Position numbers and translations under genes: made by a program
Shown: piece by piece, positions 9,400-18,762 of the stretch
Layout of the letters: every line of letters begins with the position of its first letter
How positions within the stretch are numbered: the first letter of the stretch is position 1
NCBI RefSeq assembly: GCF_023701525.1
Contig: NZ_JAMQAW010000007.1
Span: 261,474 to 325,473, forward strand
DNA: 64,000 nt
Direction: 5' to 3'
From: Streptomyces albipurpureus
GTDB lineage: Bacteria > Actinomycetota > Actinomycetes > Streptomycetales > Streptomycetaceae
The notes under the pieces: model-generated
The model's database searches: none
What the model was told of the DNA's origin: nothing
The model's input: only the letters and a program-made list of their open reading frames with translations

Positions 9400-9941
9400 T
9401 GCAGAAGTCAGCCGCGCCTTTCACCGGGGTGCTGCTGCGTCCACGGCGTCGGCCGCTGAGCTCGGCGTCCAGGGTCTGCTGGGCAGCGCGCACGGCCTCG
9501 GCTTACACGGGATCCTGCAACCGCTCCCACATCTGGCTTTCAGAGAGGTCCTCCACGTGGCTGGTGACCCACCAGATGTTGCCGAAGGGGTCCTTACACA
9601 CGTCCTCCTCGCTGCCCGAACGCGTCATCGGCCGGGGAAGTGACGAGTCGGCCTCCGGCTTCGAGGGCCTGCGAGAACGTCTTGTCCACGTCGGCCACGA
9701 ACACGTTCAGCAGACTTGGCACGGCGGGCCAGTCAGCGTGTCGGTCGAAGGCCATCACCATGGTGTCGCCGACTCGGATCTCAGCGTGCCCGATCAAGCC
9801 GTCCTCGGTCGCCGCCCGCGACAGTTCCTCCCCGCCGAACACCTGGGGGACGAAGTCGAGGAATCCTCCTGTGCCATCGGTGACCACCCAGGGCGCAATG
9901 GTCGTGCAACCCCGCGGGGCGGTGTTGGTCTGCTCAGGCAT
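9400..9941 (-). pseudogene. VOC/glyoxalase-family gene, broken by frameshift and stop
   Basis: From an ATG at 9941, behind a GAAGGGA ribosome site, the frame encodes a VOC/PhnB-like protein: TIAPWVVTDGTGGFLDF, then FADVDKTF-like segments up to DDAFGQRGGRV and a stop at 9594. The next frame carries on without a gap as KDPFGNIWWVTSHVEDL, the expected C-terminal strand and helix. It hits a second stop exactly where relatives have DPVYAEA (here DPV-stop-AEA), then continues as QTLDAELSGR. One frameshift plus one nonsense change make the gene dead, unless the sequence has errors. Confidence 0.75.
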
Positions 9942-10527
9942 CGCGGTCCCTTCGAAGGTGTCTGCTGTCAGCAACCTAGAGGCCGTCTAGGCCAAAGTGT
10001 GTTCTGGAATCAAAGCCCTCTCAGCTAGGTCAGCTTGGAACCATGCAGACCGACTCGCACCCCTCGACGGGGTGCTTTGTGGCCAGAGGTTTCCGAGAAC
10101 CAGAGGTTGGAGAACAAGCCTCAGTGCCGGTGGCGCCAGTGCGGATGCGCCCTCAACACCTCGTAGCCCCATGCAGTGCGCTGCTCTGCCACCGTGCGGC
10201 ACATCGCACGACCGAGCTGTTCGGCGAACTCTGCGGTTCGGTGAGGGTTCCGTTCAGGGTGCGGCGGATGGTGGCGACCTCCCTGGCCGTGCGCATCGGG
10301 CGGCCTGTGGTGCGGCGTCTGAAGTCCGTTTGCCAGGCAACCGCCACTGAGCCGTACCCGCCCCTTCGACACAAGCCTCATCCCCCAATACGCACCTGCC
10401 ACGGCACACACAGGGCTGGCCGCCACGTCTGCCGCGAACACCGCGGGGGTCCTACGCGGCCCCCGCATGAGGGAGGGCGCCCAGCCGCTCGCCAGACGCC
10501 CTGCACGGGGATCCTCGGCGATCCTTA
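9942..10527. other. Gene-poor stretch with a possible leftward fragment
   Basis: A leftward frame at 10121-10468 has a short protein-like C-terminus (EFAEQLGRAMCRTVAEQR) but an implausible first half. It may be the tail of a decayed gene. Nothing else is supported. Confidence 0.35.
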
Positions 10528-11286
10528 CTAGAGGTTGTAGCCGCCCGATACCTCGATGTTCTGAGCGGTGACCCAGCGGCTTTCGTCGGAGACCAGTGTG
10601 GCGATCATCGCTCCGATGTCGTCGGGTTCGCCGACCCGTCCGAGCGCGGTCTTGGCGGCGAGGGCGGGGACGACCTCGGGGAAACGGGTGAAGGCGTCGT
10701 CGGCGATCCGGGTGCGAGTCGAGCCCGGCGAGACGGCGTTGACACGGATGCCGCGTGTGCTGAACTCCTTGGCCATGTACCGGGTCAGAACGTTCAGGCC
10801 GCCCTTCATGGACGCGTAGGCCGAGTAGCCGGGTTCCAGGCCAGCCGTCGCCGCCGAGTTGCTGCTCGTGTTGACGATGGCCCCGCCGTCCGCGATCAGG
10901 GGCAGCAGCTTCTGTGTCAGGAAGTACGGGCCCTTGAGCAGGACCCCCATGAGCCTGTCGAACATCTCCTCGGTCGTGTCCTCGATCAACGATGTGTGCG
11001 CGAAGCCGGCGTTGTTGACCAGGTAGTCGAAGGTGTCGCGCTGCCAGGTGTCGCGCAGCACGTCGGCCACGGTGTCGCGGAAGGGCCCGAAGTAACCGGT
11101 CTCGCCGAGGTCCAGTGGCAGTGCGACGGCCGTGCCGCCCTCCTTCTCGATGGCGGCGACCGTCTCCAGCCCGCCTTGCGGGTTGTTGCCGTAGGTGAGG
11201 ATGATTCCGGTCCCACGCTTGGCGATCTCGATAGCGGCGCTCTGTCCGATGCCGGAACTGGCTCCCGTGACGATGGCGACCTTCAT
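10528..11286 (-). CDS. Short-chain dehydrogenase/reductase (SDR)
   Basis: 252 residues, the usual size of a classical SDR. The NAD(P) motif TGASSGIG lies at residues 7-14. NNAG is near 91, the catalytic Ser is in NTSSNSAAT (about 137-145), and YSAYASMKG (about 152-160) carries Tyr and Lys. RVNAVSPGSTRT follows and the C-terminus VSGGYNL is typical. It should be an NAD(P)H-dependent oxidoreductase, perhaps 3-oxoacyl-ACP reductase-like. The start at 11286 has a GGAGGA site. It is the last gene of a three-gene leftward set with the esterase and monooxygenase, opposite an AraC regulator. Confidence 0.92.
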   Translation of the reverse strand: MKVAIVTGASSGIGQSAAIEIAKRGTGIILTYGNNPQGGLETVAAIEKEGGTAVALPLDLGETGYFGPFRDTVADVLRDTWQRDTFDYLVNNAGFAHTSLIEDTTEEMFDRLMGVLLKGPYFLTQKLLPLIADGGAIVNTSSNSAATAGLEPGYSAYASMKGGLNVLTRYMAKEFSTRGIRVNAVSPGSTRTRIADDAFTRFPEVVPALAAKTALGRVGEPDDIGAMIATLVSDESRWVTAQNIEVSGGYNL

Positions 11287-11335
11287 GGCGTTCCTCCAGG
11301 GTGTGGTCATGGGTGTTGTGTGCGAGCCGGGAACG

Positions 11336-12304
11336 CTATGCGGCGAAGGCCGGCCGCAGGGCTCGGGTGAGCCAGTCGGTGCGGGTCCGGCGGGCCGTGG
11401 CCGATAGGTGGGCCTGCGGGTACAGCGCGTCGAACCCATGGAAGCCGCCGGCCCAGACGTGTAGTTCGCCCTGGCCGCCCGACGCCCAGATGCGGGTTGC
11501 GTAGTCGGTGGCCTCGTCGCGGAAGACCTCGGCGGCGCCGGTGTCGATGTAGGCGGTGGGAAGGCCCGAGAGGTCTCCGGCCAACGAGGGCGACACGTAC
11601 GCGGGTACCTCGTCGTCGGCGAGGTCACCGAGGACGCAGCGCCATCCGAACTCGTTCATCTCGCGGGTCCAGACTCCGGGCCCGCCGGAGTACTGCAGGC
11701 TGGAGGTGCTGGTGTTGCGGTGGTCGAGCATGGGACAGATCAGCATCTGCGCGGCGATCGCCGGGGTGCCGAGATCGCGGGCGAGCAGGGTGACACCGGC
11801 GGCGAGTCCGCCGCCCGCGCTGGCACCTGCCACGACGATCCGGGCGGGGTCGATGCCCAGTTCGGTGGCATGCTCGGCGACCCAGAGCAGCCCTTGGTAG
11901 CAGTCGTCGACCAAGGCGGTTCCGGTGGCCTCGGGGGCGAGTCGGTAGTCCACGGAAACCACGACCGCGTTGAACTCGTCGAGCCATTCCAGCGGTATGT
12001 CGATCTGCGAGAAGCGGTCTCCCATCACCATCCCGCCGCCGTGTATCCAGTAGACGCAGGGCGCCGCGTTGACGCGCTCGGTGTTCGCGGGGCTGAAGAC
12101 CGACAGAGGAATGGGGGCACCGTCCCTGGCGGGCACGGTGACTTCGCCCCGATCAACGTTGCGGTGCGCGAGAAGCGACTCGACGGGCGTCGCGGGAAGC
12201 TGGCGCAGTTGGGCGAGCACCTCGGGGGTGAGCTGGGAGATGAGGGGCATGCCGACTAGCAGCTCACGCAGTTCGGGGTCCAGCTCGGGGCGTGCCGTGG
12301 TCAT
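11336..12304 (-). CDS. Alpha/beta-hydrolase (HSL/acetyl-esterase family)
   Basis: 322 residues of the hormone-sensitive-lipase type. The oxyanion motif IHGGGMVMG is at about residues 88-96, and the nucleophile elbow GASAGGG has Ser at about 164. The acid lies around DTGAAEVFRDEA (about 259-270) and the histidine in GGFHGFD (about 290). The catalytic triad therefore looks complete. It likely hydrolyses a short acyl ester. It sits 49 bases upstream of the SDR gene and 93 bases downstream of the monooxygenase gene, which suggests one pathway acting on the same molecule. Confidence 0.92.
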   Translation of the reverse strand: MTTARPELDPELRELLVGMPLISQLTPEVLAQLRQLPATPVESLLAHRNVDRGEVTVPARDGAPIPLSVFSPANTERVNAAPCVYWIHGGGMVMGDRFSQIDIPLEWLDEFNAVVVSVDYRLAPEATGTALVDDCYQGLLWVAEHATELGIDPARIVVAGASAGGGLAAGVTLLARDLGTPAIAAQMLICPMLDHRNTSTSSLQYSGGPGVWTREMNEFGWRCVLGDLADDEVPAYVSPSLAGDLSGLPTAYIDTGAAEVFRDEATDYATRIWASGGQGELHVWAGGFHGFDALYPQAHLSATARRTRTDWLTRALRPAFAA

Positions 12305-12397
12305 GATCGCTGCCTTTCTCGGGCGGTCTCGGACAGTCGGGCGGAGTGCGCCGCCTCGGTGGCTGAGGGACGGGGTGGCGGGGAAACGACGGGCGGG

Positions 12398-12715
12398 CTA
12401 GAAGGCAGCCTTGCCGCGCACCGGGACGTAGTCGGTGTACTCGGACTCCTCTGCGAGCAGTCCGCCGATCTGCGCCACGATGGCCTGGGCGGCCTCCCCG
12501 GCGAAGATCCGATGGTGGTCCTCCTCGCTGGTCCAGCCCTCGGTGACATGCACGACGTCGGGTCGCGACGCGGAACGGGAGACGAGGTAGACGACGCAGT
12601 GTTCGCTCGCACCGGGGCTGCTCTCGTTCAGGCCTACGAGCAGCAGGTCGACCAGTCGGTCGCCCATTCCGGGCTTGGCGGTCAGGGTCGCGTTGAAGCC
12701 ATACGTGGCGATCAT
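12398..12715 (-). CDS. Antibiotic biosynthesis monooxygenase (ABM)-domain protein
   Basis: 105 residues, one ferredoxin-like ABM domain. The opening TYGFNATLTAKPGMGDRLVD and the VTEGWTSEEDHHRIF segment are typical of putative quinol monooxygenases, which act as cofactor-free oxygenases, usually as dimers. The ATG at 12715 follows an AGGAGGG site; a longer frame from 12754 lacks similarity. First gene of the leftward ABM-esterase-SDR set and immediately divergent from the AraC gene. Confidence 0.85.
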   Translation of the reverse strand: MIATYGFNATLTAKPGMGDRLVDLLLVGLNESSPGASEHCVVYLVSRSASRPDVVHVTEGWTSEEDHHRIFAGEAAQAIVAQIGGLLAEESEYTDYVPVRGKAAF

Positions 12716-12858
12716 GAGGGCCCTCCTCTGCGTGATGGAGTGAAGTGATTCCATTCAACCGAGGTGACCTGCGGAAACGTTAGAACGATGCTCGCTCGTA
12801 CTTGCACGATCCTCTCGACCACGGGAGCTGGGGTGCCGAATGGTGCTGGAATGGAGGC
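12716..12858. promoter_or_regulatory. Divergent promoter region of ABM operon and AraC gene
   Basis: These 143 bases separate oppositely oriented starts and must contain both promoters. An AraC protein beside its target operon commonly acts here. I could not single out a convincing operator. Confidence 0.5.
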
Positions 12859-13773
12859 ATGTGCCTCGAAGAGCTCAGAGCCCTGCTGGCCCGACATGCC
12901 CGGCCCGACTGGACCACCGCCATCGACGGCGTCCTGATCTCCAAGGTCGACCGGTCGGATCCGCCGGCGCCCTCCATGTCCGGTACGGTGCTGGCGGTCA
13001 TCGCCCAAGGCGCGAAACGACTCGCACTCGGCGAGCGGGTGTACGCGTACGGTCCCGGGCAGTACCTGGTCACATCCGTCGACCTGCCCGTCACCGGGCA
13101 GTTCACCCAAGCCGCCCCCGAACGGCCGGCGCTGGGGTTCGGGCTCACCCTGGAACCCTCGGCGGTAGCCGAACTACTCCTGGAGGCCGGGACCGGACAC
13201 ACTCCCCACCGCGGCGCGGGAGCACCGTCGGGAATCGCCGTCAGTGAGGCTTCGGCTCCACTGCTCGACGCGGTGGTACGGCTGCTGCGCCTGCTCGACG
13301 AACCCCACGACCAGACCGTACTGGCCCCACTGATCAAGCGTGAGATCCTGTGGCGCCTGATCACCGGCGAACAGGGAGCGACGGTTCGCCAGTTCGGCCT
13401 CGCAGACAGCAGCCTCACCCACGTCTCCCGGGCCGTGCGCTGGATCCGCGAGCACTACGCGCAGCCCTTCCGCGTGGAGGATGTGGCACGGCTGACCAGC
13501 ATGAGCGTCTCCGCCTTCTACCGCAACTTCCAAGCGGTGACCGCGATGAGCCCCATCCAGTTCCAGAAGCAGATCCGCCTGCAGCAGGCCCGGCTGCTGC
13601 TCGCCACCCACCCGAGCGACGTCACCGGAGTCGGTCAGCGCGTCGGCTACGACAACCCCTCACAGTTCAGCCGGGAATACCACCGTCAGTTCGGCGCGCC
13701 CCCCAGCCAGGATGCCGCCCGCCTGCGCCACAGTGCGCGCACCCCCACGGACGCCCTTCCCCCAGCGGACTGA
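12859..13773 (+). CDS. AraC-family transcriptional regulator
   Basis: About 304 residues. The N-terminal half is an AraC_N cupin-like sensor (GTVLAVIAQGAKRLALGERVY, then QYLVTSVDLPVTG). The C-terminal ~100 residues hold two helix-turn-helix motifs (FRVEDVARLTSMSVSAFYRN and VTGVGQRVGYDNPSQFSREY), ending in the AraC pattern FGAPPSQDA. Relatives often control oxidoreductase operons, and this gene faces the ABM-esterase-SDR set. The start is uncertain. The ATG at 12859 has GGAGG only one base away, while a TTG at 12802 would add 19 residues. Confidence 0.9.
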   Translation: MCLEELRALLARHARPDWTTAIDGVLISKVDRSDPPAPSMSGTVLAVIAQGAKRLALGERVYAYGPGQYLVTSVDLPVTGQFTQAAPERPALGFGLTLEPSAVAELLLEAGTGHTPHRGAGAPSGIAVSEASAPLLDAVVRLLRLLDEPHDQTVLAPLIKREILWRLITGEQGATVRQFGLADSSLTHVSRAVRWIREHYAQPFRVEDVARLTSMSVSAFYRNFQAVTAMSPIQFQKQIRLQQARLLLATHPSDVTGVGQRVGYDNPSQFSREYHRQFGAPPSQDAARLRHSARTPTDALPPAD

Positions 13774-13915
13774 ACCGTGGAGGAGGACTACGCAAGGGGC
13801 ATTGAGGATCGTTCTACGGTTTCCGCAGTTCAGCGGGGTTCACTGAGGCAACCGATTCTGCCGGAGGGAAGGAACTGCCCGCCCGCCGATCCCGTCACAC
13901 CGCAAGGGGCACATC

Positions 13916-14292
13916 ATGAGGGTGACAGACCTCTTGGTCCGCGAGTTTCTGCGCGGTCCGGTCGTGACGGCTTCACCGATCCCCAGTTCGGTCCGCTGGG
14001 TCGGACGGCTCGTCGCAGCTGTGCCCGAGCGCGGTGAGCACATCGTGGTGGAGCTCGGTCCTGGCACCGGACCTGCCGCTGAGACGATCCAGCGCAAAGG
14101 GGCAGGCCCCGCGGTCGCCATATCGCGGGAGAACTGAACGAGCGGCTCGCCCTCACCGGCTGGGGCGCACCCGCGCACCGCCACCGACCCCAACGCTCTC
14201 CTCCTGGAAGCACCACCCCGCCTCCACACTCGCGACCTCGCCGACCACTCGGCCTCGACCCCACCGGCCCCTCGTCGTCCTCACGCGCGTAG
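13916..14292 (+). pseudogene. SAM-dependent methyltransferase relic
   Basis: The frame opens with RVTDLLVREFLRGPVVTASP and HIVVELGPGTGPAAETI, an intact motif I of class I methyltransferases of the phospholipid or rRNA-dimethylase type. It stops at 14137, and the neighbouring frame goes on with GELNERLALT, the next element expected in this family (VEINERLA). After that the similarity dissolves, so the gene is frameshifted and truncated. It lies 140 bases downstream of the AraC gene. Confidence 0.6.
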
Positions 14293-14412
14293 TCCGCGTC
14301 CCCTCGACCGCAACCCGACCGGTCCCCTCACCCCCGAAACCGGCGACACCCTCACCCACCACCTGACACCCGCCCCGCCCCCCATCCCACCGACCGCCGT
14401 GCCGGGCGCGGG

Positions 14413-14732
14413 GTGAAGTACTCCGTGTTCGGCATCGAGCACGCAGCGCTCGACTCGCTTCTCGTAGCCGACAGACCGCTACATCCGGCCGTTCCCCAGC
14501 GGTCGCACTGTCCCTGCTCATACGGGCCGCGACTGGAACCCTGTTCGACGGACGCCACGAACTGACGGCGGACAGCAGCGCCTCCTCGCAGGCGGCTGTC
14601 TCGGCAGTGCAACCCCTCGTACGGTTCCCAGAGGCCCTTACCCCGAGGCGCGGGGCCCACCCCGCCACCGATCATCAGCTACGGGCTGAACAGACCGTCG
14701 TCGCCTGGGCACGGATCGAGACGGCCGTGTAG
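14413..14732 (+). other. Degraded coding-like stretch
   Basis: Two frames join to give protein-like sequence: KYSVFGIEHAALDSLLVADR in one, then LSLLIRAATGTLFDGRHELT and QPLVRFPEALTP in the next, ending at 14732. I do not recognise the family. It is most likely a decayed gene. Confidence 0.3.
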
Positions 14733-14859
14733 CCCTCGCTCGGACACCAGGGAGCAACTAATTCGCCGGCGGGTCTGGAGAGCCGTTTCCTGGCGCTGGT
14801 GAACTTCGTTGAGCTGATCGGGTGAACGCCCGAAGGGCCGACGACAAGGGGCGGGTGTG

Positions 14860-15030
14860 CGGCAGAAGTGGCCTCCGGAAGACGTGTTGGCCTGCTGGAA
14901 TTTGGTGGATGGTGACTGGCACCTGGTGGCGGGCAAGTCCGTGCTCTCGGTCATCGCGCCCCCACCCCGCGCATCGGCGAACGGTGTTGCGAGTCGGCTG
15001 CCGCAGTCCCACACGGTCCGCACTTCATGA
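14860..15030 (+). pseudogene. Possible transposase (DUF4158-like) N-terminal scrap
   Basis: A short frame reads WPPEDVLACWNLVDGDWHLV-AGKS before losing similarity and stopping at 15030. The ordering of WxL-DxDWxLVxxK recalls the N-terminus of Tn3-family transposases (DUF4158). Everything downstream is missing. The stop overlaps the NACHT gene start (ATGA), which may be coincidence. Confidence 0.3.
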
Positions 15031-17309
15031 GCGGGCCGACGCGGCGCACCGGGCTGGTCTATCTGGCCCTAGCGCTAGCCGGAATGGGAGGGGCTCTGTG
15101 GTTTGCCCACAGAGGCCAATCGGGCGCCGGGGGAACAGTGGTCACCTTGCTGCCCTCGCTGGCGGGGTTGTATCTGGCCTGGGCCGGCTTCCGAGTCGCT
15201 GCCCGTGCGCAAGCCTCTGCGGAACCCGGTCTGGCGGAAGTTGCCGATCACCTCGCGGCGTCGGTGCGCAGCCAGTGGGAGGACGAGGCACGGGTACGCC
15301 GCCTCAACGACCCGTATCCACTGCCGGTTTCCTGGGCACCGGTAGATTCTGGTCTGGTTGAGGACTGGTCGCTTCTGCGGACGACGGCAGCTGGCTGGCC
15401 GGGAGGCCCGCAGTCCGACCCGCAGGCATGGGCCGCGGGCCCAGAAGAACTCGCAGGGGCGGACGCGGAGATCACCGACGTACTCCTTCGGCGGGTTCCC
15501 ACCCGTCGGCTGGCCGTCCTTGGACCCCCTGGCTCGGGCAAGACCATGCTGCTGGTCCGTATGGTGCTGGCTGTGGTCGAGCAGCGTTCCGCAGGTGACG
15601 CGGTGCCCGTGTTGTTTCCCCTCGCGTCATGGAATCCTGCCGCGCAGGAGCTGGACGAATGGCTGGTCGAGCGGCTGATCCAGGACTACGTCGGCCTGGG
15701 GGAACCGGCCCCGGCATCGCTGAGCGGCATGAGCCGTGCGCAGGCGCTGCTGGATCACCACCTGATCCTGCCGATCTTGGATGGGTTTGACGAGCTGCCC
15801 GCTGCGGTCCGCGCCACGGCCCTCGACAAGGTCAACGCGGCGCTGCCCATGGGGCAGGGTGTGGTGCTCTCCAGCCGGGCCGCAGACTACCGCGACGCAC
15901 TTGCCGTCTCGTCCGCCGTTCCTGTGAAACTAGCCGGAGCAGCGGGTATCGAACTCCAGCCGTTGGAGCCGGAAGTAGTGGGCGCCTACCTCCAACGGGA
16001 CGCGGGCGGTGAGGGCACCGCCGCAGCCGCCCGCTGGGATCTCCTGCTGGCTGATCTCGGCAGCCAGGCGTCCTCGGCACTGGCACTCCGCACACCGCTG
16101 ATGCTCTTCCTGGCCCGGACCATCTACAACCCCAGGCCTGGTGAGCACACGGCTGCCCTGCCCGATCCCGCTGAACTGCGTGACACCGGGCGCTTTCCGG
16201 ACCCGTCCTCCGTGGAAGCCCATCTGTTCGACGCCTTCGTCCCGGCTGCCTACCGTCCGCACCCCCGCTACCCCTGCAGATGGACACCTCGCCAGGTGGA
16301 AAGAACGCTCGTCTGGCTGGCTCGGCACCTACAGCACACTCTGGACGGCACAACCGACATCGCCTGGTGGAAACTTCACGATGCCTCACCCTGGCTCGTT
16401 CGCCGCGTTGTCTTTGGAATCCTCTTCGGGGTGCTTTGCGGCCTTGAGTTCGGGTACGGCTACGGCTCCGGATTCGCGCTGGGATACGGCCCCTGCGACT
16501 ACCCCCAACTGTGTCTTGGATACGGTTCGGGAGCCGGTTTCACAGCGGGCCTTGTGCGCGGACTCGAAAGCGCGCTGGTGGCCAGCTTCGTCTTTGCCCT
16601 GCTCCCTGGTCTTCTTCGCAAGTCCGCAGCGGTTCTGCTCTCCCGCAGGCGCGGGGGCAGAACCGCCGCCGTGCCTGCGGGAGGGCTGCGATGGTCAACG
16701 CTCCGAGCCGGATTCGGGCTGACAGGCGGGCTGGCCGTTGGGCTGGTCACTGCCCTCTACGTCGGCGAGCAATTCGCGGTACTGATGCTGGGTATCGGAG
16801 TTCCCACCGCGCTTGTCGTGGCTCTTGCCCTGGGTCTGCGATCGGAATCAGCGAGCGTTGCGACGGCTACCGGGCCCCGAACGCTGCTGGTACGGGACCG
16901 CAGTGTCTTCCACGGCCTTGTGATCACCCTCATGCTGGCGATCACAGCAGGTGCCGGGCTGACAGCTGCGCTGGGGATGGATGGAGACGGCACCGCCGCC
17001 GTCGCGTTCGATCTGGCGGCCTCACTGGGAATGGAGCCCCGTAAGACCGATGCGCTCGCCTGGGTGCTGACGATCCAGTTCTACGGGCTCGCCTTCTCGT
17101 TCTCTGTCGCTGCTACGCACACATCCTGGGGACGTTTCACCTTCACACGGTACGACTTGGCTCTGCGTCAGCGGCTTCCGCGCGACATCATGGCGTTCCT
17201 CGCCGACGCCCACGAGCGGAGGGGCGTACTCAGGCAGGTCGGAGGATTCTACGAGTTCAGGCACATCAGCCTGCAATCACGCCTTGCCGACCGACCCCGC
17301 TGCCGGTGA
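15027..17309 (+). CDS. Membrane-bound NACHT-domain STAND ATPase
   Basis: 760 residues. Two membrane helices occupy about residues 9-25 and 38-55. A NACHT ATPase follows, with Walker A GPPGSGKT (about 167-174), Walker B plus sensor LILPILDGFDELP (about 246-258) and an SRAADYRDAL arginine-sensor segment (about 279). The C-terminal third (from about 460) is strongly hydrophobic with around seven helices and Gly/Tyr-rich loops (FGYGYGSGFALGYG). It closes with FYEFRHISLQSRLA, a conserved tail in Streptomyces NACHT proteins. STAND NTPases act as switches in signalling, cell death and phage defence; the membrane topology suggests a sensor or pore-coupled effector. It has no obvious partner gene. The ribosome site is weak. 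Confidence 0.88.
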   Translation: MSGPTRRTGLVYLALALAGMGGALWFAHRGQSGAGGTVVTLLPSLAGLYLAWAGFRVAARAQASAEPGLAEVADHLAASVRSQWEDEARVRRLNDPYPLPVSWAPVDSGLVEDWSLLRTTAAGWPGGPQSDPQAWAAGPEELAGADAEITDVLLRRVPTRRLAVLGPPGSGKTMLLVRMVLAVVEQRSAGDAVPVLFPLASWNPAAQELDEWLVERLIQDYVGLGEPAPASLSGMSRAQALLDHHLILPILDGFDELPAAVRATALDKVNAALPMGQGVVLSSRAADYRDALAVSSAVPVKLAGAAGIELQPLEPEVVGAYLQRDAGGEGTAAAARWDLLLADLGSQASSALALRTPLMLFLARTIYNPRPGEHTAALPDPAELRDTGRFPDPSSVEAHLFDAFVPAAYRPHPRYPCRWTPRQVERTLVWLARHLQHTLDGTTDIAWWKLHDASPWLVRRVVFGILFGVLCGLEFGYGYGSGFALGYGPCDYPQLCLGYGSGAGFTAGLVRGLESALVASFVFALLPGLLRKSAAVLLSRRRGGRTAAVPAGGLRWSTLRAGFGLTGGLAVGLVTALYVGEQFAVLMLGIGVPTALVVALALGLRSESASVATATGPRTLLVRDRSVFHGLVITLMLAITAGAGLTAALGMDGDGTAAVAFDLAASLGMEPRKTDALAWVLTIQFYGLAFSFSVAATHTSWGRFTFTRYDLALRQRLPRDIMAFLADAHERRGVLRQVGGFYEFRHISLQSRLADRPRCR

Positions 17310-17889
17310 CCCTCACCCGGCTCCCGCTACCGGTGACCTCCCATTATTCGTGAGGCGGGTGTGTTCCCCGGGCTTGAGGGGCGGGCTCAGGCGTCGCGGG
17401 TTCGCGGTGCGGCACAGGTGGCGAGGACGCAGGCGCGTTCGGAGGTCAAGCCGGGGGCGGCAGCCGATCAGGGTCGGCCAGGACTGGGGCGGGGATCTCG
17501 CGTAGGAGTTCGTCGAAGGCGGAGACCGGCCAGCTCGGTGACCCGAAAATGGTGAACCTGTTCGAATACTTGAACGGTCCGCGACGGAGACTGAGACCGC
17601 AGTGTGTGGCTGTCGCGATGGACGTCATCTGGTCGCGACAACGGCCACCCATGCGTCGCCGGTGTGATCAGCGAGCTCGACGAAGCCGATGACCAGCAGA
17701 AACAGCTCAGTGTTGGTGGCGGGAAGCCCGAGCAACCTGAGCCGTGCCAACGCCAGCCATGATGGCCCAACGCTGGCAACTATCGCGACCGGAGCGGAGC
17801 ACCACGCCCGTTCGGCGGGCTTCGCCACTGTCATCCACGGCGACCAGTCACAGGATGCCGTCCATGCCCGCGGAGCGGACAGTGGGAGT
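17310..17889. other. Gap with leftward coding relics
   Basis: Leftward frames hold short protein-like pieces: LRLLGLPATNTELFLLVIGF around 17700 and FDELLREIPAPVLADPDRL near 17480. They are in different frames and match no family I know. They look like remains of a decayed gene interrupted by the NACHT locus. Confidence 0.3.
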
Positions 17890-18762
17890 GTGGACGAGGA
17901 CGAGGTGGCCGACACGCTGTATGCGCTGCGCCCGGACGGGTTCACCGCCAAGCGGGCCGTGTACGTCGCTCGCGCCCGGAAGGAGGGCGACCGGGAGACG
18001 GCGCGACGGATTGCTGCACTGCGGAGACCGGTGCTCGCGGCCTGGGCGGCGAACCTCCTCGCCCGTCACGATCACGATGCGACCGAGCGGTTCCTGCAAC
18101 TGGGGGAGGATCTGCGCGAGGCCCAGCGAGAGCTGGACGGCGCAGCGCTCCGAGAGCTGGGGCACGACCGTCACCGGGTCGTCGCGGCTCTGTCCCGCCA
18201 GGCCGCCGACCTCGCCCGCGATGCCGGGCAGCCGATCGCCGAAACCGTACGGCAGGAGGTGGAGCAGATCCTGCGCGCGGTCCTCGCCGACCCGGAGGCG
18301 GCAGCCGTGTGGGCGAAGGGAAGGCTGGTCACCGTTCCGCAGCCCCCGGACGGCTTCGGCTCCATCGACCCCGTCCACGCCAGTCGACGGACGAGCAGGC
18401 CCTCTGTCCCGGAGTCGGATGGCGCCCGTGCTGTACGCGCGACGGCTGGGCATCAGGAGGGCGACACGGCGGACCGGCGGCTGGCGGAAGCACGCCGGGC
18501 ATCGGTCGAAGCCGAGGCGGAGGCTGAGCAGCGTCAGCAGGCACTGGAGCTCGCGCAGGCGGAACGGGAGCGGGCAGAGGAAGCCGAGACGGCGGCCAGC
18601 GCCGCCGTGGACGACCTGGAGGAGCAGATCCGCCGTGCCCGACGCGATCAGCGCACGGCCCGGACCGCTGCCCGGCGAGCAGCCACCGCCGAGCAGCAGG
18701 CCCGTTCGGCAGCGGACCGCGCCCACTCCACCGCCCGGTCGGCAGGCCGTCGATCGACTTGA
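17890..18762 (+). CDS. Conserved actinobacterial coiled-coil protein
   Basis: About 290 residues. The N-terminal part (LYALRPDGFTAKRAVYVARA, then ALRRPVLAAWAANLL) belongs to a recurrent actinobacterial protein of unknown function that starts near this point. From about residue 190 to the end the sequence is a long Glu/Ala/Arg coiled coil (QQALELAQAERERAEEAETA). I place the start at the GTG at 17890 because similarity begins there; an ATG at 17689 would add 67 residues of poor sequence. No signal or membrane helix. Function unknown. Confidence 0.7.
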   Translation: MDEDEVADTLYALRPDGFTAKRAVYVARARKEGDRETARRIAALRRPVLAAWAANLLARHDHDATERFLQLGEDLREAQRELDGAALRELGHDRHRVVAALSRQAADLARDAGQPIAETVRQEVEQILRAVLADPEAAAVWAKGRLVTVPQPPDGFGSIDPVHASRRTSRPSVPESDGARAVRATAGHQEGDTADRRLAEARRASVEAEAEAEQRQQALELAQAERERAEEAETAASAAVDDLEEQIRRARRDQRTARTAARRAATAEQQARSAADRAHSTARSAGRRST

